Part shown: piece by piece, positions 50,190-62,300 of the stretch
How the letters are laid out: every line of letters starts with the position of its first letter
How positions within the stretch are numbered: position 1 is the first letter of the stretch
Assembly: GCA_026874595.1 (NCBI GenBank)
Contig: CM049316.1
Span: 72,383,176 to 72,447,175, forward strand
Direction: 5' to 3'
DNA from: Sipunculus nudus
Taxonomy: Eukaryota > Annelida > Sipuncula > Golfingiida > Sipunculidae
DNA: 64,000 nt
The notes under the pieces: generated by a model
Told to the model about the DNA's origin: nothing
Databases searched by the model: none
What the model saw: only the letters and a program-made list of their open reading frames with translations
Position numbers and translations under genes: made by a program

Positions 50190-52254
50190 TAGGGATCTTT
50201 ACTGCCATAGTCTGCTGGTCTCATGTCAGCTGATGTTTTAGGGATCTTTACTGTGATTTACTGTCATAGTCTGCTGGTCTCATGTCAGCAGGTGTTTTAG
50301 GGATATTTACTGTCACAGGCTGCTGGTCTCCTGTTAGCTGGTGATTTAGGGATCTTTACTGTCACAGTTTGCTGGTCTCATCACAGCTGGTGTTTAAGGG
50401 ATCTTTACTGTCGCAGTCTGCTGGTCTCATGTCAGTTGGTGTTTTAGGGATCTTTACTCTCACAGTCTGCTGGTCTCCTGTTAGCTGGTGTTTTTTGGAT
50501 CTTTACCGTCACAGTCTGTGCGCTGGTCTCATGTCAGCTGGTGTTTTAGGGATCTTTATAGTCACATTCTGCTGGTCTTATGTCAGTTAGTGCTTTAGGG
50601 ATCTTTACTGTCACAGCATGCTGGTATGTCAGCTAGTGTTTTAGGGATCATTTCTCTCACAGCCTGCTGGGTCTCATGACAGCTGGTGTTCTGGGAACTT
50701 TACTGTCATAGTCTGCTGGTATCATGTCAGCTTGTGTTTGAGGGATCTTTACTGTCACAGTCTGCTGGTCTCATGTCAGCTGGTGTTTTTTGGATCTTTA
50801 CCGTCACAGTATGCATGCTGGTCTCATGTCAGCTGGTGTTCTTGGAACTTTACTGTCATAGTCTGCTGGTTAAATGTCAGCTTGTGTTTTAGGGATATTT
50901 ACTGTCACAGTCTGGCAGTGGTCTCCTGTCACCTGGTGTTTGAGGGATCTTTACTGTCACAGTCTGGCAGTGGTCTCATGTCAGCTGGTGTTTGAGGGAT
51001 CTTTACTGTCACAGTCTGCTGGTCTCATGTCAGCTGGTGTTTTAGGGATCTTTACTGTCATTTACTGTCATAGTCTGCTGGTCTCATGTCAGCAGGTGTT
51101 TTAGGAATATATACTGTTACAGGCTGCTGGTCTCCTGTTAGCTGGTGATTTAGGGATCTTTACTGTCACAGTTTGCTGGTCTCATTGCAGCTGGTGTTTT
51201 AGGGATCTTTACTGTTGCAGTGTGCTGGTCACATGTCAGCTGGTGTTTTAGGGATCTTTACTGTCACAGTCTGCTGGTCTCCTGTTAGCTGGTGTTTTTT
51301 GGATCTTTACCGTCACAGTCTGTGCGCTGGTCTCATGTCAGCTGGTGTTTTAGGGATCTTTATTGTCACATTCTGCTTGTCTTATGTCAGTTAGTCCTTT
51401 AGGGATCTTTACTGTCACAGCATGCTGGTATCATGTCAGCTAGTGTTTCAGGTATCATTTCTCTCACAGCCTGCTGGGTCTCATGACAGCTGGTGTTCTC
51501 GGAACTTTACTGTCATAGTCTGCTGGTATCATGTCAGCTGGTGTTTTAGTGATCTTTACTGTCACAGTCTCCTGGACTCATGTTGGCTGTTGTTTCAGGG
51601 ATATTTACTGTTACAGGCTGCTTAACTCCTGTTAGCTTGTGATTTAGGGATATTAACTGTCACAGTCTGCTGGTCTCCTGTTAGCTGGTGTTTTATGAAT
51701 TTTTACTGTCACAGTCTGCGCGCTGGTCTCATGTCAGCTGATGTTTTAGGGATCTTTACCGTCACAGTCTGCACGCTGGTCTCATGTCAGCTGGTGTTTT
51801 AGGGATCGTTTCTCTCACACCCTGCTGGGTCTCATGACAGCTGGTGTTCTGGGAACTTTACTGTCATAGTCTGCTGGTATCATGTCAGCTTGTGGTTTAG
51901 GGATCTTTACTGTCACAGTCTGGCAGTGGTCTCATGTCAGCTGGTGTTTGAGGGATCTTTACTGTCACAGTCTGGCAGTGGTCTCATGTCAGCTGGTGAT
52001 TCAGGGATATTTACTGTCACAGTCTGCTGGTGTCATGACAGCAGGTGTTTTAGGGATCTTTACTGTCTCAGTCTGGTGGCAGCTGGTGTTATAGAAATCT
52101 TTACTGTCACAGTGTGCTGGTCTCATGTCAGTTCATGTTTTAGATATCTTTACTGTCACAGTCTGCTTGTCTCCTGTTCCCTGGTGTTTTAGGGATCTTT
52201 ACTGTCACAGGCTGCTGGTCTCATGTCAGCTGGTGTTTTCAGGATCTTTACTGC

Positions 52255-54030
52255 CACAGTCTGCTGGTCTTATGTCAGCTGGTGTTTTAGTGATCTTTTC
52301 TATTACAGTCTGCTTGTCTCATGTTTGCTGGTGTTTTATGGATCTTTACTGTCACAGTCTGCGCGCTGGTCTCATGTCAGCTGGTGTTTTAGGGATCTTT
52401 ATTGTCACATTCTGCTGGTCTTATCTCAGTTAGTGCTTTAGGGATCTTTACTGTCACTGCATGCTGGTATCATGTCAGCTGATGTATTAGGGATCTTTAC
52501 TGTCACAGTCTGGCAGTGGTCTCACGTCACCTGGTCTTTTAGGAATCTTTACTGTCACAGTCTGCTGGTCTCATGTCAGATGGTGTTTTAGGGACCTTTA
52601 CTGTCACAAGATGCTGGTATATTGTCAGCTAGTGTTTTAGGGATCTTTACTGTCACAGCATGCTGGTATCATGTCAGCTAGTGTTTTAGGGATCATTTCT
52701 CTCACAGCCTGCTGGGTCTCATGACAGCTGGTGTTCTCGGAACTTTACTGTCATAGTCTGCTGGTATCATGTCAGCTTGTGTTTGAGGGATCTTTACTGT
52801 CACAGTCTGGCAGTGGTCTACTGTCACCTGGTGTTTGAGGGATCTTTACTGTCACAGTCTGGCAGTGGTCTCATGTCAGCTGGTGTTTGAGGGATCTTTA
52901 CTGTCACAGTCTGCTGGTCTCATGTCAGCTGGTGTTTTTTGGATCTTTACCATCACAGTATGCATGCTGGTCTCATGTCAGCTGGTGTTCTTGGAACTTT
53001 ACTGTCATAGTCTGCTGGTTAAATGTCAGCTTGTGTTTTTGGGATATTTACTGTCACAGTCTGGCAGTGGTCTCCTGTCACCTGGTGTTTGAGGGATCTT
53101 TACTGTCACAGTCTGGCAGTGGTCTCATGTCAGCTGGTGTTTGAGGGATCTTTACTGTCACAGTTTGCTGGTCTCATCGCAGCTGGTGTTTTAGGGATCT
53201 TTACTGTTGCAGTGTGCTGGTCACATGTCAGCTGGTGTTTTAGGGATCTTTACTGTCACAGTCTGCTGGTCTCCTGTTAGCTGGTGTTTTTTGGATCTTT
53301 ACCGTCACAGTCTGTGCGCTGGTCTCATGTCAGCTGGTGTTTTAGGGATCTTTATTGTCACATTCTGCTTGTCTTATGTCAGTTAGTGCTTTAGGGATCT
53401 TTACTGTCACAGCATGCTGGTATCATGTCAGCTAGTGTTTCAGGTATCATTTCTCTCACAGCCTGCTGGTATCATGTCAGCTGGTGTTTTAGCGATCTTT
53501 ACTGTCACAGTCTCCTGGACTCATGTCAGCTGTTGTTTCAGGGATATTTACTGTTACAGGCTGCTTAACTCCTGTTAGCTTGTGATTTAGGGATATTAAC
53601 TGTCACAGTCTGCTGGTCTCCTGTTAGCTGGTGTTTTATGGATTTTTACTGTCACAGTCTGCGCGCTGGTCTCATGTCAGATGATGTTTTAGGGATCTTT
53701 ACCATCACAGTCTGCTGGTATCATGATCTCATGACAGCTGGGGTTTTAGGGATCTTAACTGTCACAGTCTGTTGGTCATATGTCAGCTGGTGTTTTCAGG
53801 ATCTTTACTGTCACACTCTGCTGGTCTCATGTCAGCTGGTGTTTTAGGGATCTTCTCTGTCCCAGGCTGCTGGTATCATGTCAGCTTGTGTTTTAGGGAT
53901 GTTTACTGTCACAGTCTGCTGGTCTTATGTCAGCTGGTGTTTTCAGGATCTTTACTATCACAGTCAGCTGGTCTTTTGTCAGCTTGTGTTTTAGATATCT
54001 TTACTGTCACAGTCTGCTTGTCTCCTGTTC
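52255..54030 (+). repeat. Satellite higher-order block, first exact copy
   Basis: This 1,776-bp stretch is repeated at 54555-56330, an offset of exactly 2,300 bp. I found no difference in the lines compared. The first mismatches are at 52254 (c/t) and 54031 (c/a). Confidence 0.85.
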
Positions 54031-54554
54031 CCTGGTGTTTTAGGGATCTTTACTGTCACAGGCTGCTGGTCTCATGTCAGCTGGTGTTTTCAGGATCTTT
54101 ACTGTCACAGTCTGCTAGTCTCATGACAGCTGGTGTTTAAGGGATCTTTACTGTCACAGTCTCGTACGTGGTCTTATGTCAGCTGGTGTTTTCAGGATCT
54201 TTCCTGTCACAGGCTGCTGGTCTCGTGGCAGCTGGTGAACATTATAGAAATCTTTACTGTCACAGTGTGCTGGTCTCATGCCAGTTCGTGTTTTAGATAT
54301 CTTTACTGTCACACTCTGCTTGTCTCCTGTTCACTGGTGTTTTAGGGATCTTTACTGTCAAAATCTGCTGGTCTCCTGTTCACTTGTGTTTTAGGGATCT
54401 TTACTGTCAAAATCTGCTGGTCTCCTGTTAGCTGGTGATTTCAGGATCTTTGCTGTCACAGGCTGCTGGTTTTATGTCAGCTTGTGTTTTGGGAATATTT
54501 ACTGTCACAGGCTGCTGGTCTCCTGTTAGCTGGTGTTTTAGGGATCTTTACTGT

Positions 54555-56330
54555 CACAGTCTGCTGGTCTTATGTCAGCTGGTGTTTTAGTGATCTTTTC
54601 TATTACAGTCTGCTTGTCTCATGTTTGCTGGTGTTTTATGGATCTTTACTGTCACAGTCTGCGCGCTGGTCTCATGTCAGCTGGTGTTTTAGGGATCTTT
54701 ATTGTCACATTCTGCTGGTCTTATCTCAGTTAGTGCTTTAGGGATCTTTACTGTCACTGCATGCTGGTATCATGTCAGCTGATGTATTAGGGATCTTTAC
54801 TGTCACAGTCTGGCAGTGGTCTCACGTCACCTGGTCTTTTAGGAATCTTTACTGTCACAGTCTGCTGGTCTCATGTCAGATGGTGTTTTAGGGACCTTTA
54901 CTGTCACAAGATGCTGGTATATTGTCAGCTAGTGTTTTAGGGATCTTTACTGTCACAGCATGCTGGTATCATGTCAGCTAGTGTTTTAGGGATCATTTCT
55001 CTCACAGCCTGCTGGGTCTCATGACAGCTGGTGTTCTCGGAACTTTACTGTCATAGTCTGCTGGTATCATGTCAGCTTGTGTTTGAGGGATCTTTACTGT
55101 CACAGTCTGGCAGTGGTCTACTGTCACCTGGTGTTTGAGGGATCTTTACTGTCACAGTCTGGCAGTGGTCTCATGTCAGCTGGTGTTTGAGGGATCTTTA
55201 CTGTCACAGTCTGCTGGTCTCATGTCAGCTGGTGTTTTTTGGATCTTTACCATCACAGTATGCATGCTGGTCTCATGTCAGCTGGTGTTCTTGGAACTTT
55301 ACTGTCATAGTCTGCTGGTTAAATGTCAGCTTGTGTTTTTGGGATATTTACTGTCACAGTCTGGCAGTGGTCTCCTGTCACCTGGTGTTTGAGGGATCTT
55401 TACTGTCACAGTCTGGCAGTGGTCTCATGTCAGCTGGTGTTTGAGGGATCTTTACTGTCACAGTTTGCTGGTCTCATCGCAGCTGGTGTTTTAGGGATCT
55501 TTACTGTTGCAGTGTGCTGGTCACATGTCAGCTGGTGTTTTAGGGATCTTTACTGTCACAGTCTGCTGGTCTCCTGTTAGCTGGTGTTTTTTGGATCTTT
55601 ACCGTCACAGTCTGTGCGCTGGTCTCATGTCAGCTGGTGTTTTAGGGATCTTTATTGTCACATTCTGCTTGTCTTATGTCAGTTAGTGCTTTAGGGATCT
55701 TTACTGTCACAGCATGCTGGTATCATGTCAGCTAGTGTTTCAGGTATCATTTCTCTCACAGCCTGCTGGTATCATGTCAGCTGGTGTTTTAGCGATCTTT
55801 ACTGTCACAGTCTCCTGGACTCATGTCAGCTGTTGTTTCAGGGATATTTACTGTTACAGGCTGCTTAACTCCTGTTAGCTTGTGATTTAGGGATATTAAC
55901 TGTCACAGTCTGCTGGTCTCCTGTTAGCTGGTGTTTTATGGATTTTTACTGTCACAGTCTGCGCGCTGGTCTCATGTCAGATGATGTTTTAGGGATCTTT
56001 ACCATCACAGTCTGCTGGTATCATGATCTCATGACAGCTGGGGTTTTAGGGATCTTAACTGTCACAGTCTGTTGGTCATATGTCAGCTGGTGTTTTCAGG
56101 ATCTTTACTGTCACACTCTGCTGGTCTCATGTCAGCTGGTGTTTTAGGGATCTTCTCTGTCCCAGGCTGCTGGTATCATGTCAGCTTGTGTTTTAGGGAT
56201 GTTTACTGTCACAGTCTGCTGGTCTTATGTCAGCTGGTGTTTTCAGGATCTTTACTATCACAGTCAGCTGGTCTTTTGTCAGCTTGTGTTTTAGATATCT
56301 TTACTGTCACAGTCTGCTTGTCTCCTGTTC
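54555..56330 (+). repeat. Satellite higher-order block, second exact copy
   Basis: Partner of 52255-54030. A 524-bp satellite interval (54031-54554) separates the two. Confidence 0.85.
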
Positions 56331-59300
56331 ACTGGTGTTTTAGGGATCTTTACTGTCTCAGTCTGCCGGTCTGGGGGCAGCTGGTGTTATAGAAATCTTT
56401 ACTGTCACAGTTTGCTGGTCTCATGTCAGTTTGTGTTTTAGATATCTTTACTGTCACAGTCTGCTTGTCTCCTGTTCGCTGGTGTTTTAGGGATCTTTAC
56501 TGTCACAGGCTGCTGGTCTCATGTCAGCTGGTGTTTTCAGGATCTTTACTGTCACAGTCTGCTAGTCTCATGACAGCTGGTGTTTAAGGGATCTTTACTG
56601 TCACAGGCTGCTGGTTTTATGTCAGCTAGTGTTTTGGGAATATTTACTGTCACAGGCTGCTGGTCTCCTGTTAGCTGGTGTTTTAGGGATCTTTACTATC
56701 ACAGTCTGCTGGTCTTATGTCAGCTGGTGTTTTAGTGATCTTTTCTATTACAGTCTGCTTGTCTCATGTTTGCTGATGTTTTATGGATCTTTACTGTCAC
56801 AGTCTGTGCCCTGGTCTCATGTCAGCTAGTGTTTTAGGGATCTTTATTGTCACATTCTGCTGGTCTTATCTCAGTTAGTGCTTTAGGGATCTTTACTGTC
56901 ACTGCATGCTGGTATCATGTCAGCTGATGTTTTAGGGATCATTATTCAAACAGCCTGCTTGGTCTCATGACAGCTGGTGTTTTAGGGATCTTTACCGTCA
57001 TAGTCTGCTGTTATCATGTCAGCTTGAGTTTTAGGGATCTTTACTGTCACAGTCTGGCAGTGGTCTCACGTCACCTGGTCTTTTAGGAATCTTTACTGTC
57101 ACAGTCTGCTGGTCTCATGTCAGATGGTGTTTTAGGGACCTTTACTGTCACAAGATGCTGGTATATTGTCAGCTAGTGTTTTAGGGATCTTAACTGTCAA
57201 AGTCTGCTGGTCTCCTGTTACCGGATGATTTAAGAGATCTTTACTGTCACAGTTTGCTGGTCTCATGGCAGCTAGTGTTTTAGGAATCTTCACTGTCACA
57301 GGCTGTTGGTGACATGACAGCAAGAGATCTTTACTGTCACAGTTTGCTGGTCTCATGGCAGCTAGTGTTTAAGGTATCTTTACTGTCACAGGCTGATGGT
57401 GTCATGACAGCAGGTGTTTTAGGGATCTTTACTGTCACAGTCTGCTGGTGTCATGACAGCAGGTGTTTTAGGGATCATTACTGTCACAGTCTGCTGGTCT
57501 GGTGGCAGCTGGTGTTATAGAAATCTTTACTGTCACAGTGTGCTGGTCTCATGTCAGTTCGTGTTTTAGATATCTTTACTGTCACAGTCTGCTTGTCTCC
57601 TGTTCGCTGGTGTTTTAGGGATCTTTACTGTCACAGGCTGCTGGTCTCATGTCAGCTGGTGTTTTCAGGATCTTTACTGTCACAGTCTGCTAATCTCATG
57701 ACAGCTGATGTTTAAGGGATCTTTACTGTCACAGTCTGCTGGTCTGGTGGCAGCTGGTGTTATAGAAATCTTTACTGTCACAGTGTGCTGGTCTCATGTC
57801 AGTTCGTGTTTTAGATATCTTTACTGTCACAGGCTGCTGGTCTCCTGTTATCTGGTGATTTAGGTATCTTTACTGTCACAGTCTGCTGGTATCATGATCT
57901 CATGACAGCTGGGGTTTTAGGGATCTTAACTGTCACAGTCTGTTGGTCATATGTCAGCAGGTGTTTTCAGGATCTTTACTGTCACACTCTGCTGGTCTCA
58001 TGTCAGCTGGTGTTTTAGGGATCTTCTCTGTCACAGGCTGCTGGTATCGTGTCAGCTTGTGTTTTAGGGATGTTTACTGTCACAGGCTGCTGGTCTCCTG
58101 TTATCTGGTGATCTAGGGATCTTTACTGTCACAGTCTGCTGGTCTTATGTCAGGTGGTGTTTTCAGGATCTTTACTATCACAGTCTGCTGGTCTTTTGTC
58201 AGCTTGTGTTTTAGGGATCTTTACTGTCACAGTCTGGCAGTGGTCTCATGTCAGCTGGTGTTTGAGGGATCTTTACTGTCACAGTCTGCTGGTCTCATGT
58301 CAGCTGGTGTTTCAGGGATATTAACTGTCACAGGCTGCTGAACTCCAGTTAGGTGGTGATTTAGGGATCTTTACTGTCGCAGTCTGCTGGTCTCATGACA
58401 GCTGGTGTTTAAGGGATCTTTACTGTCACAGTCTCCTGGTCTTATGTCAGCTGGTGTTTTCAGGATCTTTCCTGTCACAGTCTGCTGGTCTCATGTCAGC
58501 TGGTGTTTAAGGGATCTTCACTGTCACAGGCTGCTGGTATCATGTCAGCCTGTGTTTTAGGGATCTTTACTGTTACAGTCTCGCAGTGGTCTCATGACAG
58601 CAGGTGTTTTAGGGATCTTCTCTGTCACAGGCTGCTGGTATCGTGTCAGCTTGTGTTTTAGGGATGTTTACTGTCACAGGCTGCTGGTCTCCTGTTATCT
58701 GGTGATCTAGGGATCTTTACTGTCACAGTCTGCTGGTCTCATGTCAGCTGGTGTTTAAGGGATCTTCACTGTCACAGGCTGCTGGTATCATGTCAGCCTG
58801 TGTTTTAGGGATCTTTACTGTTACAGTCTCGCAGTGGTCTCATGACAGCAGGTGTTTTAGGGATCTTTACTGTCACAGTCTGCTGGTCTTATGTCAGCTG
58901 GTGTTTTAGTGATCTTTTCTATTACAGTCTGCTTGTCTCATGTTTGCTGGTGTTTTATGGATCTTTAGTGTCACAGTCTGTGCGCTGGTCTCATGTCAGC
59001 TGGTGTTTTAGGGATCTTTATTGTCACATTCTGCTGGTCTTATCTCAGTTAGTGATTTAGGGATCTTTACTGTCACTGCATGCTGGTATCATGTCAGCTG
59101 ATGTTTTAGGGATCATTATTCTCACAGCCTGCTTGGTCTCATGACAGCTGGTGTTTTAGGGATCTTTACCGTCATAGTCTGCTGTTATCATGTCAGCTTG
59201 TGTTTTAGGGATCTTTACTGTCACAGTCTGGCAGTGGTCTCACGTCACCTGGTCTTTTAGGAATCCTTACTGTCACAGTCTGCTGGTCTCATGTCAGATG

Positions 59301-62300
59301 GTGTTTTAGGGACCTTTACTGTCACAAGATGCTGGTATATTGTCAGCTAGTGTTTTAGGGATCTTTACTGTCAAAGTCTGGCAGTGGTCTCATGTCACCT
59401 GGTGTTTTAGGGATCTTTACTGTCACAGTCTTCTGGTCTCCTGTTAGCTGGTGATTTAAGAGATCTTTACTGTCACAGTTTGCTGGTCTCATGGCAGCTA
59501 GTGTTTTAGGGATCTTCACTGTCACAGGCTGTTGGTGACATGACAGCAAGAGATCTTTACTGTCACAGTTTGCTGGTCTCATGGCAGCTAGTGTTTAAGG
59601 TATCTTTACTGTCACAGGCTGATGGTGTCATGACAGCAGGTGTTTTAGGGATCTTTACTGTCACAGTCTGCTGGTGTCATGACAGCAGGTGTTTTAGGGA
59701 TCATTACTGTCACAGTCTGCTGGTCTGGCGGCAGCTGGTGTTATAAAAATCTTTACTGTCACAGTGTGCTGGTCTCATGTCAGTTCGTGTTTTAGATATC
59801 TTTACTGTCACAGTCTGTATGTCTCCTGTTCGCTGGTGTTTTAGGGATCTTTACTGTCACAGGCTGCTGGTCTCATGTCAGCTGGTGTTTTCAGGATCTT
59901 TACTGTCACAGTCTGCTGGTCTCATGACAGCTGGTGTTTAAGGGATCTTTACTGTCACAGTCTCCTGGTCTTATGTCAGCTGGTGTTTTCAGGATCTTTC
60001 CTGTCACAGTCTGCTGGTCTCATGTCAGCTGGTGTTTAAGGGATCTTCACTGTCACAGGCTGCTGGTATCATGTCAGCCTGTGTTTTAGGGATCTTTACT
60101 GTCACAGTCTGGCAGTGGTCTCATGACAGCAGGTGTTTTAGGGATCTTTACTGTCACAGTCTGCTGGTCTGGTGGCAGCTGGTGTTATAGAAATCTTTAC
60201 TGTCACAGTGTGCTGGTCTCATGTCAGTTCGTGTTTTAGATATCTTTACTGTCACAGGCTGCTGGTCTCCTGTTATCTGGTGATTTAGGTATCTTTACTG
60301 TCACAGTCTGCTGGTATCATGATCTCATGACAGCTGGGATTTTAGGGATCTTAACTGTCACAGTCTGTTGGTCATATGTCAGCTGGTGTTTTCAGGATCT
60401 TTACTGTCACACTCTGCTGGTCTCATGTCAGCTGGTGTTTTAGGGATCTTCACTGTCACAGGCTGCTGGTATCATGTCAGCTTGTGTTTTAGGGATGTTT
60501 ACTGTCACAGGCTGCTGGTCTCCTGTTATCTGGTGATCTAGGGATCTTTACTGTCACAGTCTGCTGGTCTTATGTCAGCTGGTGTTTTCAGGATCTTTAC
60601 TATCACAGTCTGCTGGTCTTTTGTCAGCTTGTGTTTTAGGGATCTTTACTGTCACAGTCTGGCAGTGGTCTCATGTCAGCTGGTGTTTGAGGGATCTTTA
60701 CTGTCACAGTCTGCTGGTCTCATGTCAGCTGGTGTTTCAGGGATATTAACTGTCACAGGCTGCTGAACTCCTGTTAGGTGGTGATTTAGGGATCTTTACT
60801 GTCGCAGTCTGCTGGTCTCGTGGCAGCTGGTGAACATTATAGAAATCTTTACTGTCACAGTGTGCTGGTCTCATGCCAGTTTGTGTTTTAGATATCTTTA
60901 CTGTCACAGTCTGCTTGTCTCCTGTTCACTGGTGTTTTAGGGATCTTTACTGTCAAAATCTACTGGTCTCCTGTTAGCTGATGATTTCAGGATCTTCACT
61001 GCTACAAGCTGCTGGTTTCATGTCAGCTTGTGTTTTGGGAATACTTACTGTCACAGGCTGCTGGTCTCCTGTTAGCTGGTGTTTTAGGGATCTTTTCTAT
61101 TACAGTCTGCTTGTCTCATGTTAGCTGGTGTTTTATGGATCTTTACTGTCACAGTCTGTGCTGGTCTCATGTCAGCGTGTGTTTTAGGGATCTTTATTGT
61201 CACATTCTGCTGATCTTATCTCAGTTAGTGCTTTAGGGATCTTTACTGTCAGTGCATGCTGGTATCATGTCAGCTGGTGTTTAAGCGATCTTTACTGTCA
61301 CAGTCTCCTGGTCTTATGTCCGCTGGTGTTTTCAGGATCTTTCCTGTCACAGTCTGCTGGTCTTATGTCAGCTGGTGTTTAAGGGATCTTCACTGTCACA
61401 GGCTGCTGGTATCATGTCAGCCTGTTTCTTAGGAATGTTTACTGTCACAGGCTGCTGGTCTTCTGTTATCTGGTGATTTAGGTATCTTTACTGTCACAGT
61501 CTGCTGGTATCATGATCTCATGACAGCTGGGGTTTTAGGGATCTTAACTGTCACAGTCTGTTGGTCATATGTCAGCTGGTGTTTTCAGGATCTTTACTGT
61601 CACACTCTGCTGGTCTCATGTCAGCTGGTGTTTTAGGGATCTTCACTGTCACAGGCTGCTGGTATCATGTCAGCTTGTGTTTTAGGGATGTTTACTGTCA
61701 CAGGCTGCTGGTCTCCTGTTATCTGGTGATCTAGGGATCTTTACTGTCACAGTCTGCTGGTCTTATGTCAGCTGGTGTTTTCAGGATCTTTACTATCACA
61801 GTCTGCTGGTCTTATGTCAGCTTGTGTTTTAGGGATCTTTACTGTCACAGTCTGGCAGTGGTCTCATGTCAGCTGGTGTTTTAGGGATTTTTACTGTCAA
61901 AATCTGGTGGTCTCCTGTTAGCTGGTCATTTCAGGATCTTTGCTGTCACAGGCTGCTGGTTTTATGTCAGCTTGTGTTTTGGGAATATTTACTGTCACAG
62001 GCTGCTGGTCTCCTGTAAGCTGGTGTTTTAGGGATCTTAACTGTCACAGTCTGCTGGTCTTATGTCAGCTGGTGTTTTAGTGATCTTTTCTATTACAGTC
62101 TGCTTGTCCATGTTTGCTGGTGTTTTATGGATCTTTACTGTCACAGTCTGCTGGTCTTATGTCAGCTTGTGTTTTAGGGATCTTTACTGTCACAGTCTGG
62201 CAGTGGTCTCATGACAGCTGGTGTTTAAGGGATCTTTACTGTCACAGTCTCCTGGTCTTATGTCAGCTGGTGTTTTCAGGATCTTTCCTGTCACAGTCTG

